Virus record (IMG/VR): IMGVR_UViG_3300042483_001107
Coordinates: 1 to 22,008 of that record
From: a virus
Length of the DNA: 22,008 bases
Reading direction: 5' to 3' (one strand)
In this document: piece after piece, positions 7,900 to 15,144 of the stretch
Layout of the letters: each line of letters begins with the position of its first letter
How positions within the stretch are numbered: position 1 is the first letter of the stretch
Program-made: the position numbers and the translations under genes
The notes under the pieces: model-generated
What the model was told of the DNA's origin: nothing
The model's input: only the letters and a program-made list of their open reading frames with translations
The model's database searches: none

Positions 7900-8715
7900 A
7901 TGGCTGACGTACTATGCTCAATCGAAGAGGCTCGAATTAATGGAACTCTTCAAGTCTTCGAAAAGAAGACCAAATACCACGACTATCAATTTCTAGTTAG
8001 ATCTGAGGAAGAGATAAAATTCAATGTGTCTCAAAATATCTCTACTAAACCGACAGGCGGAGAATATTTTAAACCACTATTCATACCACATTATGCTCAA
8101 AACCCAGGAGGTCCATTGACTCTTGAGGATTTAGACGAAGAAGATGTTTGGTTGGATGCAGGCGGTCATATTGGAATATTTGCAACTCGTTTGCTAACCC
8201 AATTTCCAAGAATTCAAAAAGTTTATTCTTACGAACCTTTTCATAATAACGTTGAGTTTGCTCAGCAAAATATTGAAATGAATCACGTACAAGACCGTTG
8301 CGAGATAATCGAGAAAGCGATAGTAGCCGACGATTCTAAGTCCGTTGAATTCTTCTTATCTCAGGATTCAGGTAAGCACAGCGTTCATCCAATCCGAGGA
8401 CGCCAGGTCACAACTGTTCCTGCTGAGAATATTAATACAATCATTAAGGAAAAGGGAATTACCTGTATTAAGATGGACATTGAGGGTCTTGAATACGATA
8501 TGATTAAAGCAATCAATAAGGAAAGCTTTGATCAGTTGAAGCTATTCATCGTTGAATACCATTTCCATTATAGTTGGTTACTTGAAAACCGTGCAGCTAA
8601 GTTCAATGAGATTATGGAAATTTTTGGAAATAATTTTGACAGAATTTTCGTTAATCCAAGAACCGCAAACGGTAAGCACTTCATTACTCACTTTGCTGGA
8701 TTTAAAAAGGCATAA
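7900..8715 (+). CDS. FkbM family SAM-dependent methyltransferase
   Basis: 271 residues. The SAM-binding motif I is LDAGGHIGIF at residues 85-94, followed by the post-strand-2 acidic motif YEPF at 111-114. The signature of the FkbM family, KMDIEGLEYD, is at 191-200. FkbM enzymes usually O-methylate sugars or glycan-like groups, so a likely job is capping a glycan on the virion, on host surface polymer, or possibly on a modified base. The N-terminal 80 residues are family-variable. Its stop overlaps the ATG of the DNA glycosylase by one base, and a glycosyltransferase-like gene follows that, so the three form one operon from the promoter at 7868. The family is confident; the acceptor is unknown. 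Confidence 0.88.
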   Translation: MADVLCSIEEARINGTLQVFEKKTKYHDYQFLVRSEEEIKFNVSQNISTKPTGGEYFKPLFIPHYAQNPGGPLTLEDLDEEDVWLDAGGHIGIFATRLLTQFPRIQKVYSYEPFHNNVEFAQQNIEMNHVQDRCEIIEKAIVADDSKSVEFFLSQDSGKHSVHPIRGRQVTTVPAENINTIIKEKGITCIKMDIEGLEYDMIKAINKESFDQLKLFIVEYHFHYSWLLENRAAKFNEIMEIFGNNFDRIFVNPRTANGKHFITHFAGFKKA

Positions 8716-9140
8716 TGAGTCCATACAAGTTATTGCAGGAGATTTACCATAACGACCCTTGGAAGTCGCAAGTGTGTTGTATTCTGCTTAACTGTACTCG
8801 AAGAGTTCAGGTCGATAGAGTTCGTGATGAACTCTATCGTCGTTATCCGGATGCGGTTGAAATGTCAATTGCTGAGCCTGGAGAACTTTCACAACTTCTT
8901 AAACCCTTAGGCCTTTATAACAGAAGAGCCAAAACTTTAATTAGATTCAGCATTGACTGGATTGATAAGGATTGGAAACATCCCAAGGAACTGTACGGTA
9001 TCGGTCAATATGCTGCAGATTCTTGGGATATTTTCTATGAAAATCGGTTAGATATTGAACCAAATGATGGAGTTCTAGTAAAATACTTACAATGGAAAAG
9101 AAATCAAGTAAATCACTCTATGCCTATTTTGGCGAATTAG
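8715..9140 (+). CDS. MBD4-like HhH-GPD DNA glycosylase (mismatch thymine/uracil type)
   Basis: 141 residues, about the size of the catalytic domain alone. The sequence closely follows the C-terminal glycosylase domain of vertebrate MBD4 as I remember it. SPYKLLQEIYHNDPWK (2-17) opens the domain, LLKPLGLYNRRAKTL is at 61-75, and the helix-hairpin-helix LYGIGQYAADSW is at 93-104. IEPNDGVLVKYLQW (114-127) places Asp118 where MBD4 has its catalytic aspartate. There is no lysine at the EndoIII lyase position, so it should be a monofunctional glycosylase. There is no methyl-CpG-binding domain and no iron-sulphur cluster. MBD4 removes T or U opposite G, which arises by deamination of 5-methylcytosine or cytosine. 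In a phage this suggests repair of deaminated bases. Its last 49 bases overlap the next gene. Confidence 0.85.
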   Translation: MSPYKLLQEIYHNDPWKSQVCCILLNCTRRVQVDRVRDELYRRYPDAVEMSIAEPGELSQLLKPLGLYNRRAKTLIRFSIDWIDKDWKHPKELYGIGQYAADSWDIFYENRLDIEPNDGVLVKYLQWKRNQVNHSMPILAN

Positions 9141-10159
9141 GACTATTCGATACGAATATACCAGGTCATACCTTCTATCAAATTGGATTAATGGACGCCC
9201 TGTCTGAAAAATTCAAAGTTGATCAATTTGATTTCTTAAACTACGTTAGCGATAAGTACACAAGCGGCTCAATCGATCCAGTTTTTCCAAAGGATAATCT
9301 TGGAGAGCTCATGACCGAATACACAAGAAAATTAGTTAATAACTATCAGATTGCCTGGCCTGAAGTTATGGAAAAGATAACAAATCGTGAATACGACAAA
9401 ATATTCTTAAAAGCCAGATTCAGGAATTTGTCAACTTTGGAAAAAAAATTGAAAGATGCTAAGATTTTTGAAGACACTATCACAACTGCGTTAGAAGTAG
9501 GATACGATCCGGCCGATATCGTCATCATCGATACGGATCTTTCCCTAAGTGAATCGTTCTTATCTACGATCGAGTCTCTTGGCCTTAGTCGAGAAATTCC
9601 ATCAATTACCATGCCTGGAATGAGTAAAGCATTTATTCAGGACTGCTTAAGAATTCATGAAAATTCAACAGAGTCACCGTATATAAATTTGATGTATTAT
9701 GGAAACCTGTCATTTGATAATTACAAAGAAGGCCATTCCAAGAATCCAATCATAAATGATATTATCCAGTCAGTAGACCAGACCCAAATGTTTGATGGTA
9801 CGACGTTCACAATGACAGTTGCCGCAAAGAAGGACTTAAGCCTTGATCACTGGATTGGTGCAATGAATAGAGTTTCCCTGACGGCCAGAGAGGATAGAGC
9901 ACGTATTTGGCAGAATTTCTCACATTCAATAGTGTCGGTAAACGTAAGCAAGGATCTCTATATCAAAGAGAAATTTATCCCGGCTAGAGTTTACGAATCC
10001 ATCATATTCGGTGTGATTCCAGTTTCATATAAATGGGGCCAGCATCCAGCAATGACGTTTGAAACAGTTGAAGATTTTTGGGAAATCTGCAAGTTTCTAG
10101 CCGAGTGTTCCAGACAGGACTATCTAAAGATTCTTAGACTTTGCGCTGACCGACTTTAA
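9092..10159 (+). CDS. glycosyltransferase-like protein (GT-B type C-terminal motif)
   Basis: 355 residues. The N-terminal part (SLYAYFGELGLFDTNIPGHT then FYQIGLMDALSEKFKVDQFDF) looks like the acceptor-side Rossmann domain of a GT-B enzyme. The C-terminal part carries KEKFIPARVYESIIFGVIPV at 292-311, matching the P-x-R-x-Y/F-E-x-x-x-x-G-x-x-P donor-binding pattern of many GT-B glycosyltransferases. The segment around 140-165 (DPADIVIIDTDLSL) contains acidic strands. It follows the FkbM methyltransferase and the DNA glycosylase in one operon, so sugar transfer to DNA bases, virion protein or host glycan are all possible; none is shown. The ATG at 9092 lies inside the glycosylase gene; a start at 9119 is an alternative. 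Confidence 0.6.
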   Translation: MEKKSSKSLYAYFGELGLFDTNIPGHTFYQIGLMDALSEKFKVDQFDFLNYVSDKYTSGSIDPVFPKDNLGELMTEYTRKLVNNYQIAWPEVMEKITNREYDKIFLKARFRNLSTLEKKLKDAKIFEDTITTALEVGYDPADIVIIDTDLSLSESFLSTIESLGLSREIPSITMPGMSKAFIQDCLRIHENSTESPYINLMYYGNLSFDNYKEGHSKNPIINDIIQSVDQTQMFDGTTFTMTVAAKKDLSLDHWIGAMNRVSLTAREDRARIWQNFSHSIVSVNVSKDLYIKEKFIPARVYESIIFGVIPVSYKWGQHPAMTFETVEDFWEICKFLAECSRQDYLKILRLCADRL

Positions 10160-10172
10160 CCCAGGTTAGAGA

Positions 10173-10180
10173 ATAAATAA
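10173..10180 (+). promoter_or_regulatory. ATAAATAA late-promoter-like motif
   Basis: GAATAAATAATAAG lies in the 43-base gap after the glycosyltransferase. The octamer ends 22 bases before the ATG at 10203, the same layout as the motif before 6037. It restarts late transcription after the enzyme cassette. Confidence 0.55.
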
Positions 10181-10202
10181 TAAGAAATTACGCAATCAAT
10201 AA

Positions 10203-12590
10203 ATGCAATATGTAGTTTCAGCAGAAGAGTACTTTGACTCACTAAATGAAAGCCGCCAGAATCTAGACAAGCTCATCAAGTATTTTGAAAATATACCAGA
10301 GGCCTTCTTTGAGGCAATCGACCGAACTAACTGGTCAAAAATGGACGATTTCTTTAATCTTCCAGTGAATGAGGCCTCTTCGCAAGCAAAACTTAATCAT
10401 CAACTTTTTTTACTAGATCACATTGAAGATATTAACAACATCATTCAAAAAGAGGACTTTTTAGTTAGAGCAGGTTACGATACCGTTGCTCTACGCGAAA
10501 GCGGCGAGTATTTAGCTACAGTTCAGTCTCTCGATGAGGGTTTACTTGGAACGGTTTGGAGTTTCATTAAAGGCATGGTCGCCGATCCGGACCCAGTTGA
10601 GATGACCTTAAATATCATTCGTCTTGTCCTAGACGTTATTGGTATTGTTCCATTCACTTGGGCAGGTTTTCCAATCGATATTGTTGCAAACTTAATGTCT
10701 GCAGTAATTTCCATCTACAAGAACGATTTTTTCTCAGCGATTCTTAGCATTCTGTCAGCAATTGATGTAAGTAAAGTGAATGCTGTTGCTACTAAGTTTC
10801 TTAAGCCTGCAGCGCCAATCATAAATAAAATAGCAAAAATAGCATTCAGATCAGGATCAGAAGCCGTTGCCCTTGAAAAAGTCGTAATTAACGCAAGAGA
10901 AGAATTAATAAAAATAGGCGGAAAAAGCCTATTGGACAATATTATAGGCTTATTTAAGAATATTGCAAGCTTCATAGTCGGAGCAGGATTAAGCATTGTC
11001 AAATTAATCGCAGGATTCGTTGAGTTTGCAATCAACCTTGTAACCGGTGGAGCCGCTAAAAAATACACAGCAAAGATTCCACTATTCGTTGATAAACTTG
11101 CAGCCAACATGAGCTTATGGGGTAAAAATTTCGATAGCGCTTCTAAGATTTTAGTTGGAGCTGAGGGAGATTCTATTGCTCGAGCAAGTAAGGACCTTCA
11201 AAAAAATGCACTTGTAGCCACAAAGGGAGAAAGAAGCGCACTTATAGCTCAAACTAAAGCCGATGCAATTGCCGCCGGTAAAACTGGAAAAGCCGGTGAT
11301 TTAGAGGTTGCCGCAAAGGTCAATGATTTTGATAAAGCAATAGTTGACCGATACTTGGATGCAACCGGCTATCTTGGAAATCTTAGAGGAACTGTTAAAG
11401 AGACAAAAGTCTTCACGGACAAAATTTCAAAACTTACGAAAGCTGAACAAGATATTTGGATTGCTGCAAAAATGGAGAATGAAATAATTGGACAAGCTAA
11501 ATTAAGTGCTGATGCAATACTAAAAGATAAAGATCTAGCAAAGAGACTGGCTGATTTGGGTTGGAGACCCGGTAGTGCTGATCTAATGGCAATGGCAAAA
11601 AAAGGAGATACTGCCGGCGTTAAGAAGTTCTTTGAGGCTTTCTTAACCGATCCGCAATTATCTAAAAATTTAAGTAAGGCTGAAATCAGAGCATTCACAC
11701 CATTTGTAGCCAGGCCGAAAGCATTCGTTGAAGGAGTCAAACACATGGATGATGTACTTAAAGTCGCAAAAACCATGGAAGGACTTAGCCGTACCGTGGC
11801 AAAACGAGCGATTCCATTAGAAAGAGTCTTAAGTTTCTTATCCAGACTCGTATGGCAGCAATTTGGAAATCTTGAGTGTTTAGTAGAAGTTGGAGCAAAT
11901 AAGATGAGCGCAGCAATTGCGTCTCAAACGACTAAACTTGCATCAAAAGGCCTAGAGCTAGCTCTAAAACCTGCAGTAAATGAGGCAGACGAACCTGCTC
12001 AAGATTCAGCTCAATTAGATGAGCTAGTCGCACAAGAGGTCGAAAAGAACAAAAAATTAAAAGAGCAGCTAAAGGCTAAAAAGGGTAAAGCTGATTGTGG
12101 AATGCTTGCGGCCGCGAACTCAGCGATAGTTGCTGCTCACGTTGCTGATTATCCTGGGTCAACTGCTAATTTAGGAGGAACTTCTAACATGGGAGACGAC
12201 AAAAAAGCCAGAGAGAATTTTGAAAAAACGAGCACCGAATACACTCAACAAATTCTTAAATCAATGAAGCTTGACACAAGCATTGATGCACAACACGCAA
12301 TCGATGGACTTGATCCAGTTACTCAACTTTCACTATCTGATGTTTGGGATTCTGAACATGGAGTAGTTAGCGTAAATACATCAGAGGTTTCTAACATGAA
12401 GGAGATTGCGGATGGATTCGTTAAGCGAGGCCAATGGACTCAAGAAGAAGCTGATCGAGCTATTAAAAAGGCAACAGAGATGCTAGATTCCGGAGATATG
12501 CCAGAAATTCCACTGCCCAAGTCAATTGAAAAAACGGATGAGGGCCTTTTTAAAACAAAAGGATTCGGATTCTCCTCTATAAATAACTAA
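10203..12590 (+). CDS. large virion-like protein with hydrophobic segments and V-N-E/A sites, possibly ejected with DNA
   Basis: 795 residues. The N terminus (MQYVVSAEEYFDSLNE) is followed by VNEA at residues 55-58, and another VNEA occurs at 592-595. Both fit a T4-type prohead protease site that cuts after Glu. Residues about 137-190 form long hydrophobic helices (LNIIRLVLDVIGIVPFTWAG, then VANLMSAVISIYKNDFFSAI), and a second set spans 243-281 (IIGLFKNIASFIVGAGLSIV). This layout recalls membrane-inserting segments of toxins and ejected phage proteins. The middle (300-600) is Ala/Lys-rich helix. Residues about 595-630 form a charged coiled coil. A late motif precedes it. An internal head protein that crosses the host membrane during infection is the most attractive reading, but this is inference. 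Confidence 0.75.
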   Translation: MQYVVSAEEYFDSLNESRQNLDKLIKYFENIPEAFFEAIDRTNWSKMDDFFNLPVNEASSQAKLNHQLFLLDHIEDINNIIQKEDFLVRAGYDTVALRESGEYLATVQSLDEGLLGTVWSFIKGMVADPDPVEMTLNIIRLVLDVIGIVPFTWAGFPIDIVANLMSAVISIYKNDFFSAILSILSAIDVSKVNAVATKFLKPAAPIINKIAKIAFRSGSEAVALEKVVINAREELIKIGGKSLLDNIIGLFKNIASFIVGAGLSIVKLIAGFVEFAINLVTGGAAKKYTAKIPLFVDKLAANMSLWGKNFDSASKILVGAEGDSIARASKDLQKNALVATKGERSALIAQTKADAIAAGKTGKAGDLEVAAKVNDFDKAIVDRYLDATGYLGNLRGTVKETKVFTDKISKLTKAEQDIWIAAKMENEIIGQAKLSADAILKDKDLAKRLADLGWRPGSADLMAMAKKGDTAGVKKFFEAFLTDPQLSKNLSKAEIRAFTPFVARPKAFVEGVKHMDDVLKVAKTMEGLSRTVAKRAIPLERVLSFLSRLVWQQFGNLECLVEVGANKMSAAIASQTTKLASKGLELALKPAVNEADEPAQDSAQLDELVAQEVEKNKKLKEQLKAKKGKADCGMLAAANSAIVAAHVADYPGSTANLGGTSNMGDDKKARENFEKTSTEYTQQILKSMKLDTSIDAQHAIDGLDPVTQLSLSDVWDSEHGVVSVNTSEVSNMKEIADGFVKRGQWTQEEADRAIKKATEMLDSGDMPEIPLPKSIEKTDEGLFKTKGFGFSSINN
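12578..12586 (+). promoter_or_regulatory. TATAAATAA, exact T4 late promoter consensus
   Basis: TATAAATAA overlaps the last codons of the 795-residue gene and ends 19 bases before the ATG at 12606. The first eight bases are identical to the T4 late promoter consensus. It is the best-matching member of the late motif set in this window. Confidence 0.6.
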
Positions 12591-12605
12591 AATTACGATA
12601 ACCGA

Positions 12606-13700
12606 ATGACATTCGTTAAAACATTTGAAGATTTTAAAAATCAGGTCTCACAAGTTTCAGAAAAAGCCATTTCAGGTGGCTCTGTAACTAAGGAAGCTGA
12701 AAACAAAGCTGCTGGCGAACTTGCTAAATTCACAGTAGTTCTTAAAGCGACTAGCGATAATGATACGATAAGTGATGCAAATCCAGCACAGAGCGCCCTA
12801 GACCATCTTGTAAACAGTCAAGACTTCCAGAACTGGTATTCCGGTGAAACTACCAGCAATGATGCGGCTGCCCAAACTTTTACAAGTTCAAATTCAACTT
12901 CCATTGCATTCATTGACACTGGCAAGCACAGACAAGCTGGTTTCTTGAAAAGAGAAAAAGCAACTGAAACCTTTATTTTCAAGAGAATCGGTTCGCCTAA
13001 CACAACTGATCGAAATAAGTCTGAACTTAATTATGACGTTAAGAAATTTCCAGCACAGGCAAAATCGAAAGTTGCTTCAGGCGGCACCGTTTATGCATGG
13101 AACCTTGAGCAGGAAAAGACAATGACTCTTAATCCAGCTCAACCAATGACAGTTCCATTGGACAGCTTAACCGTTGACCTTGCAATGAAAACTAATATTA
13201 CTGCTACACCGGCTAGCCAATCAAGCCCACAAACTCCACCGGCTACACAAATTCCGGCTGGATCTGGAGGAGCGCCCACTACTACTCAAGCCTCTACTAA
13301 TACTAATCAGGCCTCTTCTTATGTTGGACTTAAGCGTACTCAAACCTTTGATAAAAGAATTCAGGATCTACAAAAGACAATTATTGCTAAGGGTGGTCCT
13401 GCTGCTGATGCGATCGTTGCAAAAGGCGGAGCTATTGGAAAATACGGATCAGGTACAGCTTCGGCAATTGGTATTATAATTGGAACAAATAAGGCTGAAG
13501 ATGAAATCACAGCAGACATTGATGCTAAATTAAAAACTGCTCTTGCTGGAGTAACCCCTGATCAAATTGCAAAGGTTCAAGCGCCTGCTGCAAAAACTGG
13601 AGTAACTTCACCGGCTGCTGCTAAGCCTGCAGCTACTTCTGCTAAACCGGCCGCTGCTGCTAAGCCTAAGGCTGTCGCTAAAGCTGACCCAGGATTCTAA
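12606..13700 (+). CDS. virion-like protein with Pro/Thr linker and Ala/Pro/Lys tail, function unknown
   Basis: 364 residues. The N terminus MTFVKTFEDFKNQVSQ resembles the short amphipathic targeting peptide of T4 internal head proteins (M-K-T-Y/F-x-x-F). Residues about 70-195 look folded (HLVNSQDFQNWYSGE, then GKHRQAGFLKREKATETFIF). Residues about 200-240 are a Pro/Ser/Thr/Gln linker. Residues 243-320 form another folded part with small helices (FDKRIQDLQKTIIAKGG). The last 40 residues are an Ala/Lys/Pro-rich tail (AAKPAATSAKPAAAAKPK). Histone-like basic tails of this sort bind DNA in some head proteins, but none is shown here. It follows an exact late-promoter consensus and lies between two proteins with V-N-E/A sites. 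The function is unknown. Confidence 0.75.
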   Translation: MTFVKTFEDFKNQVSQVSEKAISGGSVTKEAENKAAGELAKFTVVLKATSDNDTISDANPAQSALDHLVNSQDFQNWYSGETTSNDAAAQTFTSSNSTSIAFIDTGKHRQAGFLKREKATETFIFKRIGSPNTTDRNKSELNYDVKKFPAQAKSKVASGGTVYAWNLEQEKTMTLNPAQPMTVPLDSLTVDLAMKTNITATPASQSSPQTPPATQIPAGSGGAPTTTQASTNTNQASSYVGLKRTQTFDKRIQDLQKTIIAKGGPAADAIVAKGGAIGKYGSGTASAIGIIIGTNKAEDEITADIDAKLKTALAGVTPDQIAKVQAPAAKTGVTSPAAAKPAATSAKPAAAAKPKAVAKADPGF

Positions 13701-13721
13701 TAAAAATTAATAAAGTATACA

Positions 13722-14435
13722 ATGATTAACTTAAACAATTACGCAATATTAGCTGAACAGAAAAAATACGGATACTCTACCCCAATCACTGAGAGCATTG
13801 ATGTAGTAAATGAAGCTGCACCGGACATGCAAACCGAAGACGGTGTCAAAAAGGTATTGGGTGGAAAAACTGACCCAAATTATGCAGCACAATGGAATCA
13901 ACTAGTCGATGATGTGGCTACTCATAAAGCTGCCGGTACGTACACTGTGACAATCAATCACGATGACAATAGGCCAATGGTAACTTTGCAATATCAGATT
14001 GGTACTGATCTTAAGCCAGTAAAAGGTAGTGTTAAACTTGCAGCTACGACTGCTCAAGCGGCTCAAGGAGCCCCAGCTCAAATGTCTGAAGCAGACGGTT
14101 TCGCAAAGGTAAAAGCTGCATCTGACGTAATTCAAAATTTATTTGTTGATAATTCACCGTTTTTTGCACCATTTAAAGGTACGTGGAATGATGAAGATTC
14201 AAAAGCAGCAGCAGAATTTGACAAATGGTATAATTCTAAATGGAAGGTTGTAATTGATTCGTTAAAGGGTCATACTAATGAGGATATTAAAACAAGCGCA
14301 ACTAACGTTTCAAAAGCAGTAACTTCAATACTTTCAAAAATGAGAGGTGGAGCCGATGCGGATGATACGGTTGTTTGGAATATAGTTGCCGCAAATGGCG
14401 CTTACTCAACGTATAAAGTGGATACAGATTTTTAA
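13722..14435 (+). CDS. virion-like protein with V-N-E/A cleavage-like site, function unknown
   Basis: 237 residues. The N terminus MINLNNYAILAEQKK is followed by SIDVVNEAAPD, with V29-N30-E31/A32 matching the sites in the 795-residue protein. Cleavage after Glu31 would remove a propeptide of about 30 residues, as in T4 internal head proteins. The mature part has two small domains: a beta-rich one (TYTVTINHDDNRPMVTLQYQ) and a helical one from about 125 onward (ADGFAKVKAASDVIQNLF, FDKWYNSKWKVVIDSL). It starts 21 bases after the previous gene, with only a weak ATAAAAA-type motif between, and is followed 6 bases later by the bS21 gene. Internal head or core protein is a reasonable guess only. Confidence 0.75.
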   Translation: MINLNNYAILAEQKKYGYSTPITESIDVVNEAAPDMQTEDGVKKVLGGKTDPNYAAQWNQLVDDVATHKAAGTYTVTINHDDNRPMVTLQYQIGTDLKPVKGSVKLAATTAQAAQGAPAQMSEADGFAKVKAASDVIQNLFVDNSPFFAPFKGTWNDEDSKAAAEFDKWYNSKWKVVIDSLKGHTNEDIKTSATNVSKAVTSILSKMRGGADADDTVVWNIVAANGAYSTYKVDTDF

Positions 14436-14441
14436 TAGTAT

Positions 14442-14630
14442 ATGTTAATCGTAAATACAAAGGACAATGGATCATTAGACAGAGCCCTAAAGGTACTAAA
14501 AAGAAAATTTGAACAGACTGGAACAGTTATAGAACTTCGCTCACGTAAGGAGTTCACAAAACCTAGCGTCAAACGCAGAGAAGAGATGATTGATGCAAAG
14601 TATCGCCAAACCTTTATCAAGAATGATTAA
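14442..14630 (+). CDS. rpsU: ribosomal protein bS21 homolog, phage-encoded
   Basis: 62 residues. It starts MLIVNTKDNGSLDRALKVLK and continues with RKFEQTGTVIELRSRKEF and KPSVKRREEM. This is the classic bS21 pattern of two basic helices with the R/K-S/R-R-x-E/Q-F-x-K-P-S core, and it matches the short Bacteroidetes form best. bS21 sits on the small subunit near the 3' end of 16S rRNA. In Flavobacterium johnsoniae it helps hide the anti-Shine-Dalgarno sequence, and as I recall Tyr54 makes a contact there; this protein also has Tyr54. Phage-encoded bS21 is known from large phages. It is packed 6 bases after a virion-like gene and overlaps the Nudix gene by 8 bases. A likely role is swapping into host ribosomes to favour phage mRNAs. 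Confidence 0.9.
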   Translation: MLIVNTKDNGSLDRALKVLKRKFEQTGTVIELRSRKEFTKPSVKRREEMIDAKYRQTFIKND

Positions 14631-15090
14631 AACATTTTCAGATTTTTTGAACGAGAAAAAAAAGAATTGGAGTGGAGCTGGCGTTGCTATTGTTTACGAT
14701 GCCAAAATTCTATTGGTCCATCCAGCAAATGGCAGTTGGGTCAAACCGGTTATGGGAATTCCCAAGGGTGGAGTTGAGGAGGGCGAAGACCTTCTTGATG
14801 CAGCGCTTAGAGAACTTCGTGAGGAGACCGGCATTAAACTTTCACCCGATAAATTAGAGCAACAAGTCGAGTCAATCGACATTTTTAATAAAGACGGCAA
14901 GTACCAACATTCTCTACACTATTTCGTTTGTAGAATATCTGATCTTTCCGAAATTGGGCTAGACTCGCTAGCCGTTCCAAAATCCCAACTTCAAAAAGAA
15001 GAGGTTGATTGGGCAGGTTTTGTTAATATCAAGGAAGCTTATGGAAAAGTTTCAAGAGCTCAATTAATAATATTAGACCGCCTTTCCTAA
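14623..15090 (+). CDS. Nudix hydrolase with a capsid-targeting-like N terminus
   Basis: 155 residues from the ATG at 14623, chosen because it overlaps the bS21 stop in the compact ATGATTAA form and gives a sensible N terminus. An upstream in-frame ATG at 14590 lies inside bS21 and is less likely. The Nudix box G-x5-E-x7-R-E-x-x-E-E-x-G-I is complete at residues 49-71 (GGVEEGE at 49-55, RELREETGI at 63-71). MGIPKGGVEEGE resembles diadenosine polyphosphate or NTP pyrophosphohydrolases, so nucleotide or alarmone hydrolysis, or RNA decapping, is likely. The N terminus MIKTFSDFLNE/KKKNW looks like the targeting peptide of T4 internal proteins (MKTYQEFIAE/A). If so, the enzyme may be packaged in the head. 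The substrate is unknown. Confidence 0.93.
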   Translation: MIKTFSDFLNEKKKNWSGAGVAIVYDAKILLVHPANGSWVKPVMGIPKGGVEEGEDLLDAALRELREETGIKLSPDKLEQQVESIDIFNKDGKYQHSLHYFVCRISDLSEIGLDSLAVPKSQLQKEEVDWAGFVNIKEAYGKVSRAQLIILDRLS

Positions 15091-15144
15091 AACTTATTTG
15101 TCCAAGCGAGTAGAATTATCTATTAAAATCAAAATTTTATTCAA

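Noticed and set aside
10715-11776. Minus-strand open frames of 131 and 135 codons inside the 795-residue gene
   Set aside because: They mirror Ala/Lys-rich helices on the plus strand, have no promoter or leader, and lie wholly within a well-supported gene.
13560-13700. Repeated GCTGCT and AAGCCTGCA units as a tandem DNA repeat
   Set aside because: They encode an Ala/Lys/Pro-rich tail with varied codons; low-complexity protein rather than a DNA repeat element.
14590-14622. Upstream ATG for the Nudix gene
   Set aside because: It lies deep inside bS21; the ATG at 14623 makes the compact stop-start overlap and a sensible targeting-like N terminus.
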